This document shows positions 16,598-25,609 of a stretch of DNA of 64,000 nt, one piece after another (the first letter of the stretch is position 1; each line of letters opens with the position of its first letter). The stretch covers positions 558,001 through 622,000 of the forward strand of contig NZ_JAOWLE010000001.1 of the NCBI RefSeq assembly GCF_025751515.1, read 5' to 3'. This DNA is from Actibacterium sp. XHP0104 (GTDB taxonomy: Bacteria > Pseudomonadota > Alphaproteobacteria > Rhodobacterales > Rhodobacteraceae). A model generated the notes under the pieces. That model worked only from the letters and a program-made list of their open reading frames with translations, was not told the origin of the DNA and did no database searches. Made by a program: the position numbers and the translations under genes.

Positions 16598-16935
16598 GCC
16601 GCCTGCCGAGACTGAGCCGCCGCCTGGTGCTGGAGGCGCCGCAGCGCGTGGCTGATGGGGCCGGCGGCTGGAGCGAGGCGTGGCAGGTGCTGGGCACCTT
16701 GCCGGCCGAGGTGATCGCAGGCGCGGGCCGGGAACGCGCCGGGCAGGGCGCGGCGCTGTCGCGCATGGCCTATCGCATCACCGTGCGCGGGGCGCCGGTG
16801 GGGGCTTCGTTCCGCCCGCAGGCGGGGCAGCGGTTTCGCGAGGGTGGCCGGGTGTTTCACATCCAGGCCGTGGCCGAACGCGACCCTCGCGGCGCCTATC
16901 TGATCTGTTTCGCAGAAGAGGAGAACGCGGCATGA
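16594..16935 (+). CDS. GTA g7, head-tail stopper
   Basis: A 113-residue protein in the RcGTA g7 position, which is the stopper that closes the head channel and connects to the tail. The family is SPP1 gp16-like head-tail joining proteins. The pattern RLVLEAPQRVADGAGGWSEAW followed by strands (YRITVRG, GGRVFHIQAVAERD) fits a small beta barrel. It overlaps both neighbours by ATGA, so it is translationally coupled. Confidence 0.87.
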   Translation: MSRLPRLSRRLVLEAPQRVADGAGGWSEAWQVLGTLPAEVIAGAGRERAGQGAALSRMAYRITVRGAPVGASFRPQAGQRFREGGRVFHIQAVAERDPRGAYLICFAEEENAA

Positions 16936-17342
16936 GCTATGGCGCGGCGGCCGCCCTGCAGGCGGCGGTGTTTCAACGGCTGGCGGCGGATGCGCCGCTG
17001 GCGGGCGTGGTCGGCGGCGCGATCTATGACGCGGTGCCGCCGGGCGAATTGCCCGAGACCTATGTCAGCCTCGGCCCCGAAGAGGCCCGCGACCGATCGG
17101 ATGCGACGGGCGGCGGGGCTTTGCATTTTTTCACCATCAGCGTGGTCACCACGGCGGCCGGCTTTGCAAATGCCAAGGCGGCTGCGGCGGCTGTGTCGGA
17201 TGCCTTGGTGGATGCGCCGCTGGTGCTGAGCCGGGGCGTGCTGGTGGGGCTGGGTTTTGAGAAAGCGCGGGCGCGGCGGGTGCAGGAGGGCGACACGCGT
17301 CGCATCGACCTGACCTTTCGCGCGCGGATCGACGACAACTGA
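16932..17342 (+). CDS. GTA g8, tail terminator (DUF3168)
   Basis: A 136-residue DUF3168 protein in the place of RcGTA g8, the tail terminator that caps the tail tube before it joins the head. Visible features are an N-terminal helix (ALQAAVFQRLAADAPLAG), YDAVPPGELPETYVSLGPE, and a C-terminal QEGDTRRIDLTFRARIDD strand. The ATG overlaps the g7 stop. Confidence 0.88.
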   Translation: MSYGAAAALQAAVFQRLAADAPLAGVVGGAIYDAVPPGELPETYVSLGPEEARDRSDATGGGALHFFTISVVTTAAGFANAKAAAAAVSDALVDAPLVLSRGVLVGLGFEKARARRVQEGDTRRIDLTFRARIDDN

Positions 17343-17362
17343 GACAATCTGGAGAGTGACAA

Positions 17363-17776
17363 ATGGCGGCCCAGAACGGCAAAGACCTTTTGATCAAGAT
17401 CGACCTGACCGGCGGCGGCCAGTTCGAAACCATCGCGGGCCTGCGCGCCACGCGTATCGCCTTTAACGCCGAGCAGGTGGATGTGACCAGCCTGGAATCG
17501 ACCGGTGGCTGGCGCGAGTTGCTGGCGGGTGCCGGTGTGAAATCGGCCGCGATCTCGGGCTCGGGCGTGTTTCGCGACGCGGCCTCGGACGAGCGCGCGC
17601 GGCAGATTTTCTTTGACGGCGAAGTGCCCGGATTTCAGGTGATCATCCCCGATTTCGGCGTGGTCGAGGGGCCGTTCCAGATCACCTCGGTTGAATATTC
17701 GGGCAGCTATAACGGCGAGGCCACCTATGAGCTGAGCCTTGCCTCGGCTGGCGTGCTGACCTTTACGGCGCTGTGA
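17363..17776 (+). CDS. GTA g9, major tail (tube) protein
   Basis: A 137-residue tail tube protein of the TP901-1 major tail family, forming the stacked rings of the tail. It starts MAAQNGKDLLIKIDLTG and contains the conserved FNAEQVDVTSLESTGGWRELL and a C-terminal GEATYELSLASAGVLTFTAL. Its TGA overlaps the g10 ATG by one base. It lies 20 bases after g8 with its own ribosome site (GGAGAG). Confidence 0.92.
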   Translation: MAAQNGKDLLIKIDLTGGGQFETIAGLRATRIAFNAEQVDVTSLESTGGWRELLAGAGVKSAAISGSGVFRDAASDERARQIFFDGEVPGFQVIIPDFGVVEGPFQITSVEYSGSYNGEATYELSLASAGVLTFTAL

Positions 17777-18105
17777 TGGTGAACCCTTACGCGGGCGAGG
17801 TCGCGCTGGTGCTGGATGGGCAGCGGCATGTGCTGAAGCTGACGCTGGGCGCCTTGGCCGAGCTGGAAACCGCGCTGGAGGCGGACACGCTGATCGGGTT
17901 GATCGAGCGGTTCGAGGGCGGCGCGTTTTCCACTCGCGACGTGCTGGCGTTGCTGCTTGCGGGGCTGCGGGGCGGGGGCTGGCAGGGGTCTGCCGCCTCT
18001 CTGGCGCAGGCCGAAATCGGTGGCGGGCCGGTCGAGGCGGCCCGTGTGGCCGGTGCGCTGATCACCCGTGCCTTCAGCATTCCGCGGTCCGATGACGCGG
18101 TTTGA
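17776..18105 (+). CDS. GTA g10, tail assembly protein
   Basis: A 109-residue member of the small GTA family found between tail tube and tape measure genes. It has a beta-rich start (GEVALVLDGQRHVLKLTLGALAELE) and a helical remainder. In RcGTA the g10 and g10.1 region corresponds to tail assembly chaperones, and this is the probable role here. The ATG overlaps the g9 stop. A GTG three bases earlier is also possible. Confidence 0.85.
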   Translation: MVNPYAGEVALVLDGQRHVLKLTLGALAELETALEADTLIGLIERFEGGAFSTRDVLALLLAGLRGGGWQGSAASLAQAEIGGGPVEAARVAGALITRAFSIPRSDDAV

Positions 18106-18292
18106 TTGGCCGGGCCTGATGCGGGCCGGGCTGCTTGGGCTGCGGCTGCGGCCCGAGCAGTTCTGGGCGCTGACCCCGGCAGAGCTGCTGATGATGCTGG
18201 GGCATGGCCAGGGGCCAGCGCCCATGGGACGCGCGCGGCTGGATCAGCTGGCGCGCGCCTTTCCCGATAGCTGTGAGAGGTCAGAGACATGA
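18092..18292 (+). CDS. GTA g10.1, phage tail assembly chaperone-like protein
   Basis: A 66-residue protein of the small family seen between g10 and the tape measure gene in GTA clusters. The motif FDWPGLMRAGLLGLRLRPEQFWALTPAELLMML is characteristic of tail assembly chaperones. It overlaps the end of g10 by 14 bases in another frame, which recalls the frame-linked chaperone pairs of tailed phages. ATG 18092 is used. An upstream start at 18068 would overlap more. Confidence 0.83.
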   Translation: MTRFDWPGLMRAGLLGLRLRPEQFWALTPAELLMMLGHGQGPAPMGRARLDQLARAFPDSCERSET

Positions 18293-18942
18293 AGGAACTG
18301 GACACGTTCGACGACAAGGTCGCCGCGCTGGAGGAAAACCTGGCGCAGGGCTCTGCGCAGGCCCGGCAATTCGAGGCTGAGCTGACCCGGATGCGGGAAA
18401 GCGTGACGCTGACCAGCCGCGAGGTGGCCACCCTGTCGGGCGCCATTGGGCGCGGGCTGCGCGGGGCGTTCGAGGGGCTGGTTTTCGACGGGATGAAACT
18501 GTCGGATGCGCTGCGCGATGTGGCGCAGTCGATTTCAGCGGCGGCCTATAACGCGGCGATCACGCCCATTCAAAAGGAACTGGGCGGCTGGATCGCCTCG
18601 GGCGTCGAGGGGATCGTCGGCAGCATGGTGCCTTTTGCCAAGGGCGGGGCGTTCACCCTGGGGCGCGTGACGCCCTTTGCCACCGGCGGCGTGGTCAGCG
18701 GCCCGACCTATTTTCCGATGCGGGGCGGCACCGGCCTGATGGGCGAGGCCGGGCCCGAGGCGATCATGCCGCTGACCCGCGGCCCTGACGGGCGTCTGGG
18801 CGTTCAGTCCCAGGGTGGCGGCCAGCCGGTGCATGTGACGATGAATATCTCGACCCCCGATGTGCGCGGGTTCGAGCGCAGCCAAAGCCAGATCGCCGCC
18901 GCCATGAGCCGCGCGATCAGCCGTGGCCGCCGCAACAGCTAG
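18289..18942 (+). CDS. GTA g11, tape measure protein
   Basis: A 217-residue tape measure protein, short as expected for the short GTA tail. It begins with a coiled coil (about 1-55, DKVAALEENLAQGSAQARQF). It then has a helical region and a Gly/Phe-rich C-terminal part (FAKGGAFTLGRVTPFATGGVVSGP), then GLMGEAGPEAIMPLTRGPDGRLGV, typical of phage tail tape measure proteins. Its ATG overlaps the g10.1 stop. Confidence 0.9.
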   Translation: MKELDTFDDKVAALEENLAQGSAQARQFEAELTRMRESVTLTSREVATLSGAIGRGLRGAFEGLVFDGMKLSDALRDVAQSISAAAYNAAITPIQKELGGWIASGVEGIVGSMVPFAKGGAFTLGRVTPFATGGVVSGPTYFPMRGGTGLMGEAGPEAIMPLTRGPDGRLGVQSQGGGQPVHVTMNISTPDVRGFERSQSQIAAAMSRAISRGRRNS

Positions 18943-18951
18943 GAGGAAGCA

Positions 18952-19584
18952 ATGGCTTTTCACGAGGTGAGGTTTCCCGCCAATCTGAGCTTTGGCTCGG
19001 TGGGCGGGCCCGAACGGCGCACCGAGATCGTGGCGCTGGCCAACGGGTTCGAGGAACGCAACACGCCCTGGGAACATGCGCGCCGGCGCTATGACGCGGG
19101 GGTTGGGCTGCGGTCGCTGGATGACGTGGATGACCTGATCGCCTTTTTCGAGGCGCGGCGCGGCCCGCTTTACGGGTTTCGCTGGAAGGACTGGTCGGAT
19201 TTCAAATCGTGCAAGCCTTTGTCGGAGGTCGGGCCGCTGGATCAGGTGATCGCGGTGGGTGATGGTGTCACGACCGAGTTTCAGCTGACCAAGACCTATG
19301 CCTCGGGCGGGGCGAGCTATGTGCGCGATATCCGCAAGCCCGTTGGTGGCACGGTGATGGTCGCTGTCGACGGGCAGCCGCTGGTCGAAAGCATCGGGTT
19401 CACGGTGGATACGGCCTCGGGCGTGCTGTCGCTGGACTATCCGCCCGATATCGGGGTCGACGTGACCGCAGGCTATGAGTTCGACGTGCCGGTGCGGTTC
19501 GACACCGAGGTGATCCAGACCTCGGCGTCAAGCTTTCGCGCCGGTGACGTGCCGCGGGTTCCGATCGTGGAGGTGCGGCTGTGA
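18952..19584 (+). CDS. GTA g12, distal tail protein (DUF2460)
   Basis: A 210-residue DUF2460 protein. In RcGTA g12 is the distal tail protein that joins tube and baseplate. Conserved segments are FHEVRFPANLSFGSVGGPERRTEI (start), LDDVDDLIAFFEARRGPLYGFRWKD near 50-75, and a C-terminal VPVRFDTE followed by DVPRVPIVEVRL. AGGAGG precedes the ATG. The last four bases overlap g13. Confidence 0.92.
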   Translation: MAFHEVRFPANLSFGSVGGPERRTEIVALANGFEERNTPWEHARRRYDAGVGLRSLDDVDDLIAFFEARRGPLYGFRWKDWSDFKSCKPLSEVGPLDQVIAVGDGVTTEFQLTKTYASGGASYVRDIRKPVGGTVMVAVDGQPLVESIGFTVDTASGVLSLDYPPDIGVDVTAGYEFDVPVRFDTEVIQTSASSFRAGDVPRVPIVEVRL

Positions 19585-20471
19585 ACGGTGTTTCGGAAAG
19601 CTTGCAGGCGCATCTGGATACGGGCGCCACGACGCTGTGCCGGGCCTGGGCGCTGACGCGGCGTGACGGGGTGGTGATGGGGTTCACCGATCATGACGGT
19701 ACGCTTGAGTTTGACGGGCTGACCTTTCGCCCGCAAACCGGCATGAGCGCGAAGGCCCTAGTGCAGACCACCGGCCTGTCGGTCGACAACACCGAGGCCA
19801 TCGGTGCGCTGAGCGACGCGGCGGTGCGCGAGGCCGATATTCTGGCCGGGCGCTATGACGGGGCGCGGATCTCGGCCTGGCTGGTGAACTGGGCCGAACC
19901 CGAACAGCGGATTTTGCAGTTTGCGGGCGAGATCGGGGAAATGGTGCGCGCGGGCGGCGCGTTTCGGGCCGAACTGCGCGGGTTGACCGAGATGCTGAAC
20001 CTGCCGCACGGCCGTGTTTATCAGCATGCCTGCTCGGCGGTTCTGGGCGATGCGGCTTGCGGTTTTGACATCAATAATGCCGGTTATAGCACTGAAGTTT
20101 CGTGTGAAAACGTGACCGATGGTCGGGTGTTCCTGTTTTCGGATCTTGGTGGGTTTGACGCACGCTGGTTCGAGGCTGGCACGCTGCATGTGCTGGACGG
20201 GTACGGGGCGGGTCTGATCGGCGTGATCAAGAATGACCGCCAGGACGGCGACACGCGCAGGATCGAGCTGTGGGAAAGCCTGCGGGTGGATGTGCGGCCC
20301 GGTGATCAGCTGCGGCTGGTGGCGGGTTGCGACAAACGCGCCGAAACCTGTCGTGTGAAATTCAACAATTTCATGAACTTCCGTGGCTTTCCGCATATCC
20401 CTGGAGAGGACTGGCTGGTCAGCTATCCGGTGTCGGGTGGGGCCAATGATGGCGGCAGCCTGAACCGATGA
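19581..20471 (+). CDS. GTA g13, baseplate hub protein (DUF2163)
   Basis: A 296-residue DUF2163 protein, the hub of the GTA baseplate. Five Cys cluster in the C-terminal half: Cys151 and Cys160 (HACSAVLGDAACGF), Cys175, and Cys250 and Cys257 (GCDKRAETCRVKF). The same arrangement in tail-tip proteins of the lambda gpL type binds an iron-sulfur cluster, and I infer the same here. It overlaps g12 by ATGA and g14 by four bases. Confidence 0.92.
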   Translation: MNGVSESLQAHLDTGATTLCRAWALTRRDGVVMGFTDHDGTLEFDGLTFRPQTGMSAKALVQTTGLSVDNTEAIGALSDAAVREADILAGRYDGARISAWLVNWAEPEQRILQFAGEIGEMVRAGGAFRAELRGLTEMLNLPHGRVYQHACSAVLGDAACGFDINNAGYSTEVSCENVTDGRVFLFSDLGGFDARWFEAGTLHVLDGYGAGLIGVIKNDRQDGDTRRIELWESLRVDVRPGDQLRLVAGCDKRAETCRVKFNNFMNFRGFPHIPGEDWLVSYPVSGGANDGGSLNR

Positions 20472-20911
20472 CGGCCATCGGCGATAAGGTGGCAGTGCTG
20501 GCGCGTGATTGGCTGGGCACCCCCTATCGGCATCAGGCTGCGGTTAAAGGTATTGGATCTGATTGTCTTGGACTTGTCAGAGGCTTGTGGGCCGAAGCTT
20601 ATGCATGCGATCTGCCAATGACGCCGCCATATTCCCAAGATTGGGCCGAAACCGGCCGTGACGAGGTGTTGCGCATTGCGCTCGAGCAAATGCTGATCGC
20701 GCGGCCTTTGGGCAGCGCCGGTTCGGGTGATGTCTTGCTGTTCCGCGTCAAGTCGGGCGCGCTGGCCAAGCATCTGGGGGTGCAAAGCGCCGTTGGCGCG
20801 CAGCCCCGGTTCATTCACGCCTATTGGGGGCATGGGGTTGTCGAAAGCCCGCTGAGCCCCCCCTGGGCGCGCCGGATCGTGGCGCGCTTTGCATTTCCTG
20901 AGGTGGAGTAG
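20468..20911 (+). CDS. GTA g14, NlpC/P60 cell-wall peptidase
   Basis: A 147-residue NlpC/P60 hydrolase carried in the tail, thought to open peptidoglycan when the particle injects DNA. The nucleophile is Cys33 in GIGSDCLGLVRGLW and the His is His102 in ALAKHLGVQS. The third catalytic position is likely in FIHAYWGHGV near 115. The length is typical of RcGTA g14. It overlaps the g13 stop and is followed 5 bases later by g15. Confidence 0.93.
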   Translation: MTAIGDKVAVLARDWLGTPYRHQAAVKGIGSDCLGLVRGLWAEAYACDLPMTPPYSQDWAETGRDEVLRIALEQMLIARPLGSAGSGDVLLFRVKSGALAKHLGVQSAVGAQPRFIHAYWGHGVVESPLSPPWARRIVARFAFPEVE

Positions 20912-20916
20912 ACGAA

Positions 20917-23900
20917 ATGGCGACGATAGTTCTGTCGGCCGCGGGCGCGGCTGTCGGCTCGGCAATTGGGGGCTCGGTGCTGGGCCTGTCGAGCGTGGTG
21001 ATCGGCCGGGCCATCGGGGCCACCATCGGGCAATACTTGGATCAGACCCTGCTGGGTGCCGGATCGGCGCCGGTCGAGACAGGCAGAATGAACCGGTTCC
21101 GTCTGAGCGGTGCCAGCGAAGGCCGGGCCGTGGGGCAGCTCTACGGGCGCAACCGGCTGGGCGGGCAGGTGATCTGGGCGTCGCGCTTTCGCGAGACCCG
21201 CAAGACCTCGGGTGGCGGGAAAAGCTCGGGGCCTGAGGTCACGCGCTATTCGTACTCGGTGAGCCTGGCCATCGCGATCTGCGAAGGTGAGATTCAGCGC
21301 CTGGGCCGGATCTGGGCCGATGGGGTTGAGATCGCCAAGGATGACCTGACGATCCGCCTGTATCACGGCACCGAGGATCAGATGCCCGACCCCAAGATCG
21401 AGGCGGTCGAGGGCGCGGGCATGGTGCCGTCGTATCGCGGCATCGCCTATGTGGTGATCGAGGATCTTCAACTGGGCCGGTTCGGCAACCGGGTGCCGCA
21501 TTTCTCGTTCGAGGTGGTGCGCAGCCTGCCGTCCGACGACATTGATCGGGCTGCCTTGTCCGATGTGGTGCCGGGTGTGGCGCTGATCCCGGGCTCGGGG
21601 GAATACGCGCTGGCGGTCACGCCGGTCTATTACGGCGGGCGCCCGGGTGACGCGGCCTCGGCCAATATCAACTCGCCCTCGGGCAAGAGTGATTTCGAGA
21701 CTTCGCTGGAGACCTTGAACGAAGAGGTGCCGGCCTGCGGGTCGACCTTGCTGGTGGCCAGCTGGTTTGGCGACGACCTGCGGGCAGGGCATTGCACCGT
21801 GCGGCCCAAGGTGAACCAGACCGCTGTGGATGCCGCGCCGATGCGGTGGCGCGTCTCGGGTCTGAACCGCGCCGGGGCAGAGGTGGTGCCCGAGCAGGAC
21901 AGCAAGCCGGTATATGGCGGCACGCCTGCCGATCATTCCATCGTCGAGGCGATCACGGCGCTCAAGGCGTCGGGCAAGGCGGTGACGTTTTATCCGTTCA
22001 TGCTGATGGACCAGGTCGCGGGAAATATGCTGCCCGATCCCTATAGTGATGCGGTCGGGCAGGCGGTCTTGCCGTGGCGCGGACGTATCACGACGCAATG
22101 GGCGCCGGGTGTGCCGGGGTCGACCGACGGCACGGTTGCGGCCGAGGCCGAGGTGGCGGCGTTTTTCGGCTCCGCGCAGCCCGGCGATTTCAGTGTTAAT
22201 CTTGACCCGGCCTATACCGCGCTGACCGAGGTGCCGCAGGGCCTGCCGCTGCCGCCTGCGCTGATCGGGGGCAACTCTACGGTCAGTTATAGCGGCCCGG
22301 CGGAATGGTCGTATCGCCGGTTCATTCTGCACTACGCGCATCTTTGCGCTGCTGTTGGCGGCGTCGAGGCGTTCTGCATCGGGTCCGAAATGCGTGGTCT
22401 GACACGGATTCGCGGCGCTGCGGGTGGTTTTCCGGCAGTTCAGGCGCTGCGTGATCTGGCGGCGGATGTGCGGGGTATTCTGGGCCCTGAGGTCAAGATT
22501 GGCTATGCGGCGGACTGGTCGGAGTATTTCGGTTATCACCCCCAGGATGGATCGGGCGATCTGCTGTTTCATCTCGATCCGCTGTGGGCGGATCCGAATA
22601 TCGATTTCATCGGTATCGACAATTACATGCCCCTGTCAGATTGGCGCGATGGTGACGACCATGCCGATGCTGATTGGGGGTCGATTTACAACCTCGATTA
22701 CCTGCGTGCCAATATCGAGGGTGGCGAGGGTTATGACTGGTATTACCCGTCGCAGGCAGCCGCGGCTGTGCAGCGGCGCGAGCCGATCACCGATGGCGCG
22801 TATGACGAGGCCTGGGTCTATCGCTATAAGGACATTCGCAACTGGTGGCTGAACCCGCATCATGAACGGCTCGGCGGGGTCAGGCAGGCCGTGCCGACCG
22901 ATTGGGTGCCGCAGTCCAAACCGATCTGGTTTACCGAATTCGGCTGTGCGGCGATCGACAAGGGTACCAACCAGCCCAACAAGTTTCTCGATCCGAAATC
23001 GTCGGAATCGGCGCTGCCGGCCTGGTCGACGGGAATGCGCGACGATTTCTTGCAGCAGCAATATCTGCGGGCGATGGTGGGCTATTGGGTCGATCCGGCG
23101 ATCAACCCGGTGTCGGATGTCTATGGCGGGCCGATGGTCGACGTGGGGCGCAGCAATGTTTGGGCCTGGGATGTGAGGCCCTATCCGCATTTCCCGACCA
23201 ATACCGCGCTGTGGGGTGATGGCGCGAATTATCATCGTGGGCATTGGCTGAATGGCCGTGTGTCGGCCCAGACGCTGGCGGCGGTGGTGGCCGAGATCTG
23301 TGCGCGTTCGGGCGTGGTCGAGGTCGAGACCGGGCAGCTTTACGGCCTGGTGCGTGGCTATGCGATCGAGGATGTGCAGGACGCGCGCGCCAGTCTGCAA
23401 CCCCTGATGCTGGCGCATGGGTTCGACGCGGTCGAGCGTGGCGGGCGGCTGGTGTTTCAAAGCCGGGGCGCGGGTTCTGATATTCATGTGATGCCTGAGG
23501 ATTTGGCTGTAACAGCCGATATGCAAGGCGATATCGAGATGATACGGGCGCCAGAAGCCGAGACCGCCGGACGAGTGCGACTGAACTTTGTCGAGGCTGA
23601 GGGCGATTTCGAGGCGCGGGCGGTCGAGGCGATACTGCCCGATGAGGAAACCCGCGCGGTTTCGGTGTCGGAACTGCCGCTGGTGCTGACGCGCAGCGAA
23701 GGGCGCGCGATTGCAGAGCGTTGGCTGGCCGAGGCACGGGTGGCGCGCGATCGCACGCGCTTTGCCCTGCCACCGTCGCGTATGTCTGTGGGCGCCGGTG
23801 ATGTGGTAGGGGTTGAAACGGCTGTCGGAAACAGCCTCTATCGTATTGATCGTGTGGAACAATCCGGCGTTATGCTGGTAGAGGCCGTGCGATGCGAGCC

Positions 23901-24906
23901 GGCGGTATATCTGCCCTCGGATGCGGTCGAGACGCCGGTGTCACTAAGCCCGTTCAGCGTGCCTGTGCCGGTGTTGCCGCTGTTTCTGGATCTGCCTCTG
24001 ATCACCGGAAGTGAGGTTGAACATGCCCCGCATCTGGCTGTGGCTGCGACGCCGTGGCCGGGGCGTGTGGCGCTGTTTGGTTCCGCGCAGGACGCCGATT
24101 ATCAGCTGAATACCATGCTGGACAGCCCGGCGATGATCGGCGTGACCGAGACCCCTCTGTTTCGGGCGGCCTCGTCTGAATGGGATCGCGGGCCGGCCTT
24201 GCGGGTGCGTATGTCGGCCGGGGCCGAGCTGGGCTCGGTCGATGTGAACTCTGTTCTGAATGGGGCCAACAGAGTGGTGATCGGCGACGGCTCTGCCGCC
24301 AATTGGGAGGTGTTCCAGTTCGCCGAGGCGCAGCTGGTGGCCGAGGATACCTACGAGCTGCGGATGCGGCTGCGGGGTCAGGCGGGCACCGAGGGTGTGA
24401 TGCCCGACGCATGGCCGGTTGGCAGCTACGTGGTGGTGCTGGACAGCGCGTCGGTTCAGATCGGGCTGAGCGCGGCAGAGCGTGGTCTGGCCCGGCACTA
24501 TCGGGTGGGGCCGGCGGGGCGTAGCTATGAAGACCCATCCTACAGCCATCTGGTCGAGGCCTTCGATGGGATCGGCTTGCGGCCCTATGCGCCCTGCCAT
24601 CTGCGGGCGCGGCGCGTGTCCGGGGGCGATTTGACGGTCGGCTGGGTGCGCCGGACACGGGTTGATGGCGACAGCTGGGCCTCGTTCGAGGTGCCTTTGG
24701 GCGAGGCGCAGGAGCTGTACCAGATACGGGTGCGAGACGGGGCAGACGCGATTGCGCGCGAGGCCTATGTGACCGCGCCCATCTGGACCTACACGGCGGC
24801 CGAGCAGGCGGTGGATGGGGTCAGTGCCCCATTCGCCATCGAGGTGGCCCAGATTTCCGACCGCTTTGGCGCGGGGCTTTTTGAGAGGATCGAGATCAAT
24901 GAATGA
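20917..24906 (+). CDS. GTA g15, megatron/host-specificity tail protein
   Basis: A 1329-residue protein, by far the largest in the cluster and equivalent to RcGTA g15, which forms the tail tip and contacts the recipient cell. It starts with a Gly-rich amphipathic segment (about 1-40). It contains a TIM-barrel, glycosidase-like region at about 430-730 (FIGIDNYMPLSDWRD, WFTEFGCAAIDKGTNQPNKF) and a tail-protein region at about 780-950. The C-terminal part is beta-rich. No frameshift or stop interrupts it, so the cluster looks functional. The last bases overlap the DUF2793 gene. Confidence 0.95.
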   Translation: MATIVLSAAGAAVGSAIGGSVLGLSSVVIGRAIGATIGQYLDQTLLGAGSAPVETGRMNRFRLSGASEGRAVGQLYGRNRLGGQVIWASRFRETRKTSGGGKSSGPEVTRYSYSVSLAIAICEGEIQRLGRIWADGVEIAKDDLTIRLYHGTEDQMPDPKIEAVEGAGMVPSYRGIAYVVIEDLQLGRFGNRVPHFSFEVVRSLPSDDIDRAALSDVVPGVALIPGSGEYALAVTPVYYGGRPGDAASANINSPSGKSDFETSLETLNEEVPACGSTLLVASWFGDDLRAGHCTVRPKVNQTAVDAAPMRWRVSGLNRAGAEVVPEQDSKPVYGGTPADHSIVEAITALKASGKAVTFYPFMLMDQVAGNMLPDPYSDAVGQAVLPWRGRITTQWAPGVPGSTDGTVAAEAEVAAFFGSAQPGDFSVNLDPAYTALTEVPQGLPLPPALIGGNSTVSYSGPAEWSYRRFILHYAHLCAAVGGVEAFCIGSEMRGLTRIRGAAGGFPAVQALRDLAADVRGILGPEVKIGYAADWSEYFGYHPQDGSGDLLFHLDPLWADPNIDFIGIDNYMPLSDWRDGDDHADADWGSIYNLDYLRANIEGGEGYDWYYPSQAAAAVQRREPITDGAYDEAWVYRYKDIRNWWLNPHHERLGGVRQAVPTDWVPQSKPIWFTEFGCAAIDKGTNQPNKFLDPKSSESALPAWSTGMRDDFLQQQYLRAMVGYWVDPAINPVSDVYGGPMVDVGRSNVWAWDVRPYPHFPTNTALWGDGANYHRGHWLNGRVSAQTLAAVVAEICARSGVVEVETGQLYGLVRGYAIEDVQDARASLQPLMLAHGFDAVERGGRLVFQSRGAGSDIHVMPEDLAVTADMQGDIEMIRAPEAETAGRVRLNFVEAEGDFEARAVEAILPDEETRAVSVSELPLVLTRSEGRAIAERWLAEARVARDRTRFALPPSRMSVGAGDVVGVETAVGNSLYRIDRVEQSGVMLVEAVRCEPAVYLPSDAVETPVSLSPFSVPVPVLPLFLDLPLITGSEVEHAPHLAVAATPWPGRVALFGSAQDADYQLNTMLDSPAMIGVTETPLFRAASSEWDRGPALRVRMSAGAELGSVDVNSVLNGANRVVIGDGSAANWEVFQFAEAQLVAEDTYELRMRLRGQAGTEGVMPDAWPVGSYVVVLDSASVQIGLSAAERGLARHYRVGPAGRSYEDPSYSHLVEAFDGIGLRPYAPCHLRARRVSGGDLTVGWVRRTRVDGDSWASFEVPLGEAQELYQIRVRDGADAIAREAYVTAPIWTYTAAEQAVDGVSAPFAIEVAQISDRFGAGLFERIEINE

Positions 24907-25609
24907 GACCACGATTTTGCAGCTGCCGCTGGTGCAGGCAGCCCAGGCGCAGAAACATGTGACGGTGAATGAGGGGCTGCGGCGGCTGGACGGGTTGGTG
25001 CAGCTGAGGCTGTTGACCCTGGCCGAGACCACGCCCCCCGTCACGGCGGCCGAGGGCGATTGTCACTGGGTGCCGGCGGGTGGCGTCAACGATTGGGCGG
25101 GCCATGCGGGTGAGATTGCTATGTTCCAGGGCGGGGGCTGGGTCTTTGCGGTGCCGCAGGTCGGCTGGCGTGGCTGGAGCGTCGAGGACGCCGCCGAGGT
25201 GGTGTTTGATGGCGCCGCCTGGCAGCCGGGCGTCGCGGCGATATCGCCTTTTGGCGCGGCCCTGCGGTTTCGGCTGATGGAGTTCGATCACGTCATCGCA
25301 GCCGGGGCGGTCAGCTCTACGGTGCAGAGCATCCCGTCGCATGCGATGGTGTTCGGGGTGACGGGGCGCGTGGTGGATACGATCACGGGCACGCTGACCT
25401 CTTGGCGCCTGGGTGCGGACGGGTCGGACAACCGGTTCGGCAGCGGGCTGGGGTTGGCGATGGGGTCGTTTGCCAAGGGGGTGCTGGGGGCGCCGCTGAC
25501 CGGCTATGCCCCCATGCCGCTGGACCTGACAGCCGAGGGCGGCAGCTTTGCCGGCGGCACGGTTCGGCTGGCGGTGCATTATGCCGAACTGACGCTGCCG
25601 TCGTTGTGA
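24899..25609 (+). CDS. DUF2793 protein, probable GTA spike/fibre component
   Basis: A 236-residue protein. The N-terminal two thirds match the DUF2793 pattern (QLPLVQAAQAQKHVTVNEGLRRLD, then EGDCHWVPAGG, WAGHAGEIAMFQGGGWVF). DUF2793 is the domain found in the RcGTA head spike proteins, which in R. capsulatus are encoded elsewhere. The C-terminal part (about 145-236) is a jelly-roll-like beta domain that could bind surface polysaccharide. ATG 24899 overlaps the g15 stop by eight bases, so it is part of the same transcription unit. The spike role is inferred. Confidence 0.8.
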   Translation: MNETTILQLPLVQAAQAQKHVTVNEGLRRLDGLVQLRLLTLAETTPPVTAAEGDCHWVPAGGVNDWAGHAGEIAMFQGGGWVFAVPQVGWRGWSVEDAAEVVFDGAAWQPGVAAISPFGAALRFRLMEFDHVIAAGAVSSTVQSIPSHAMVFGVTGRVVDTITGTLTSWRLGADGSDNRFGSGLGLAMGSFAKGVLGAPLTGYAPMPLDLTAEGGSFAGGTVRLAVHYAELTLPSL

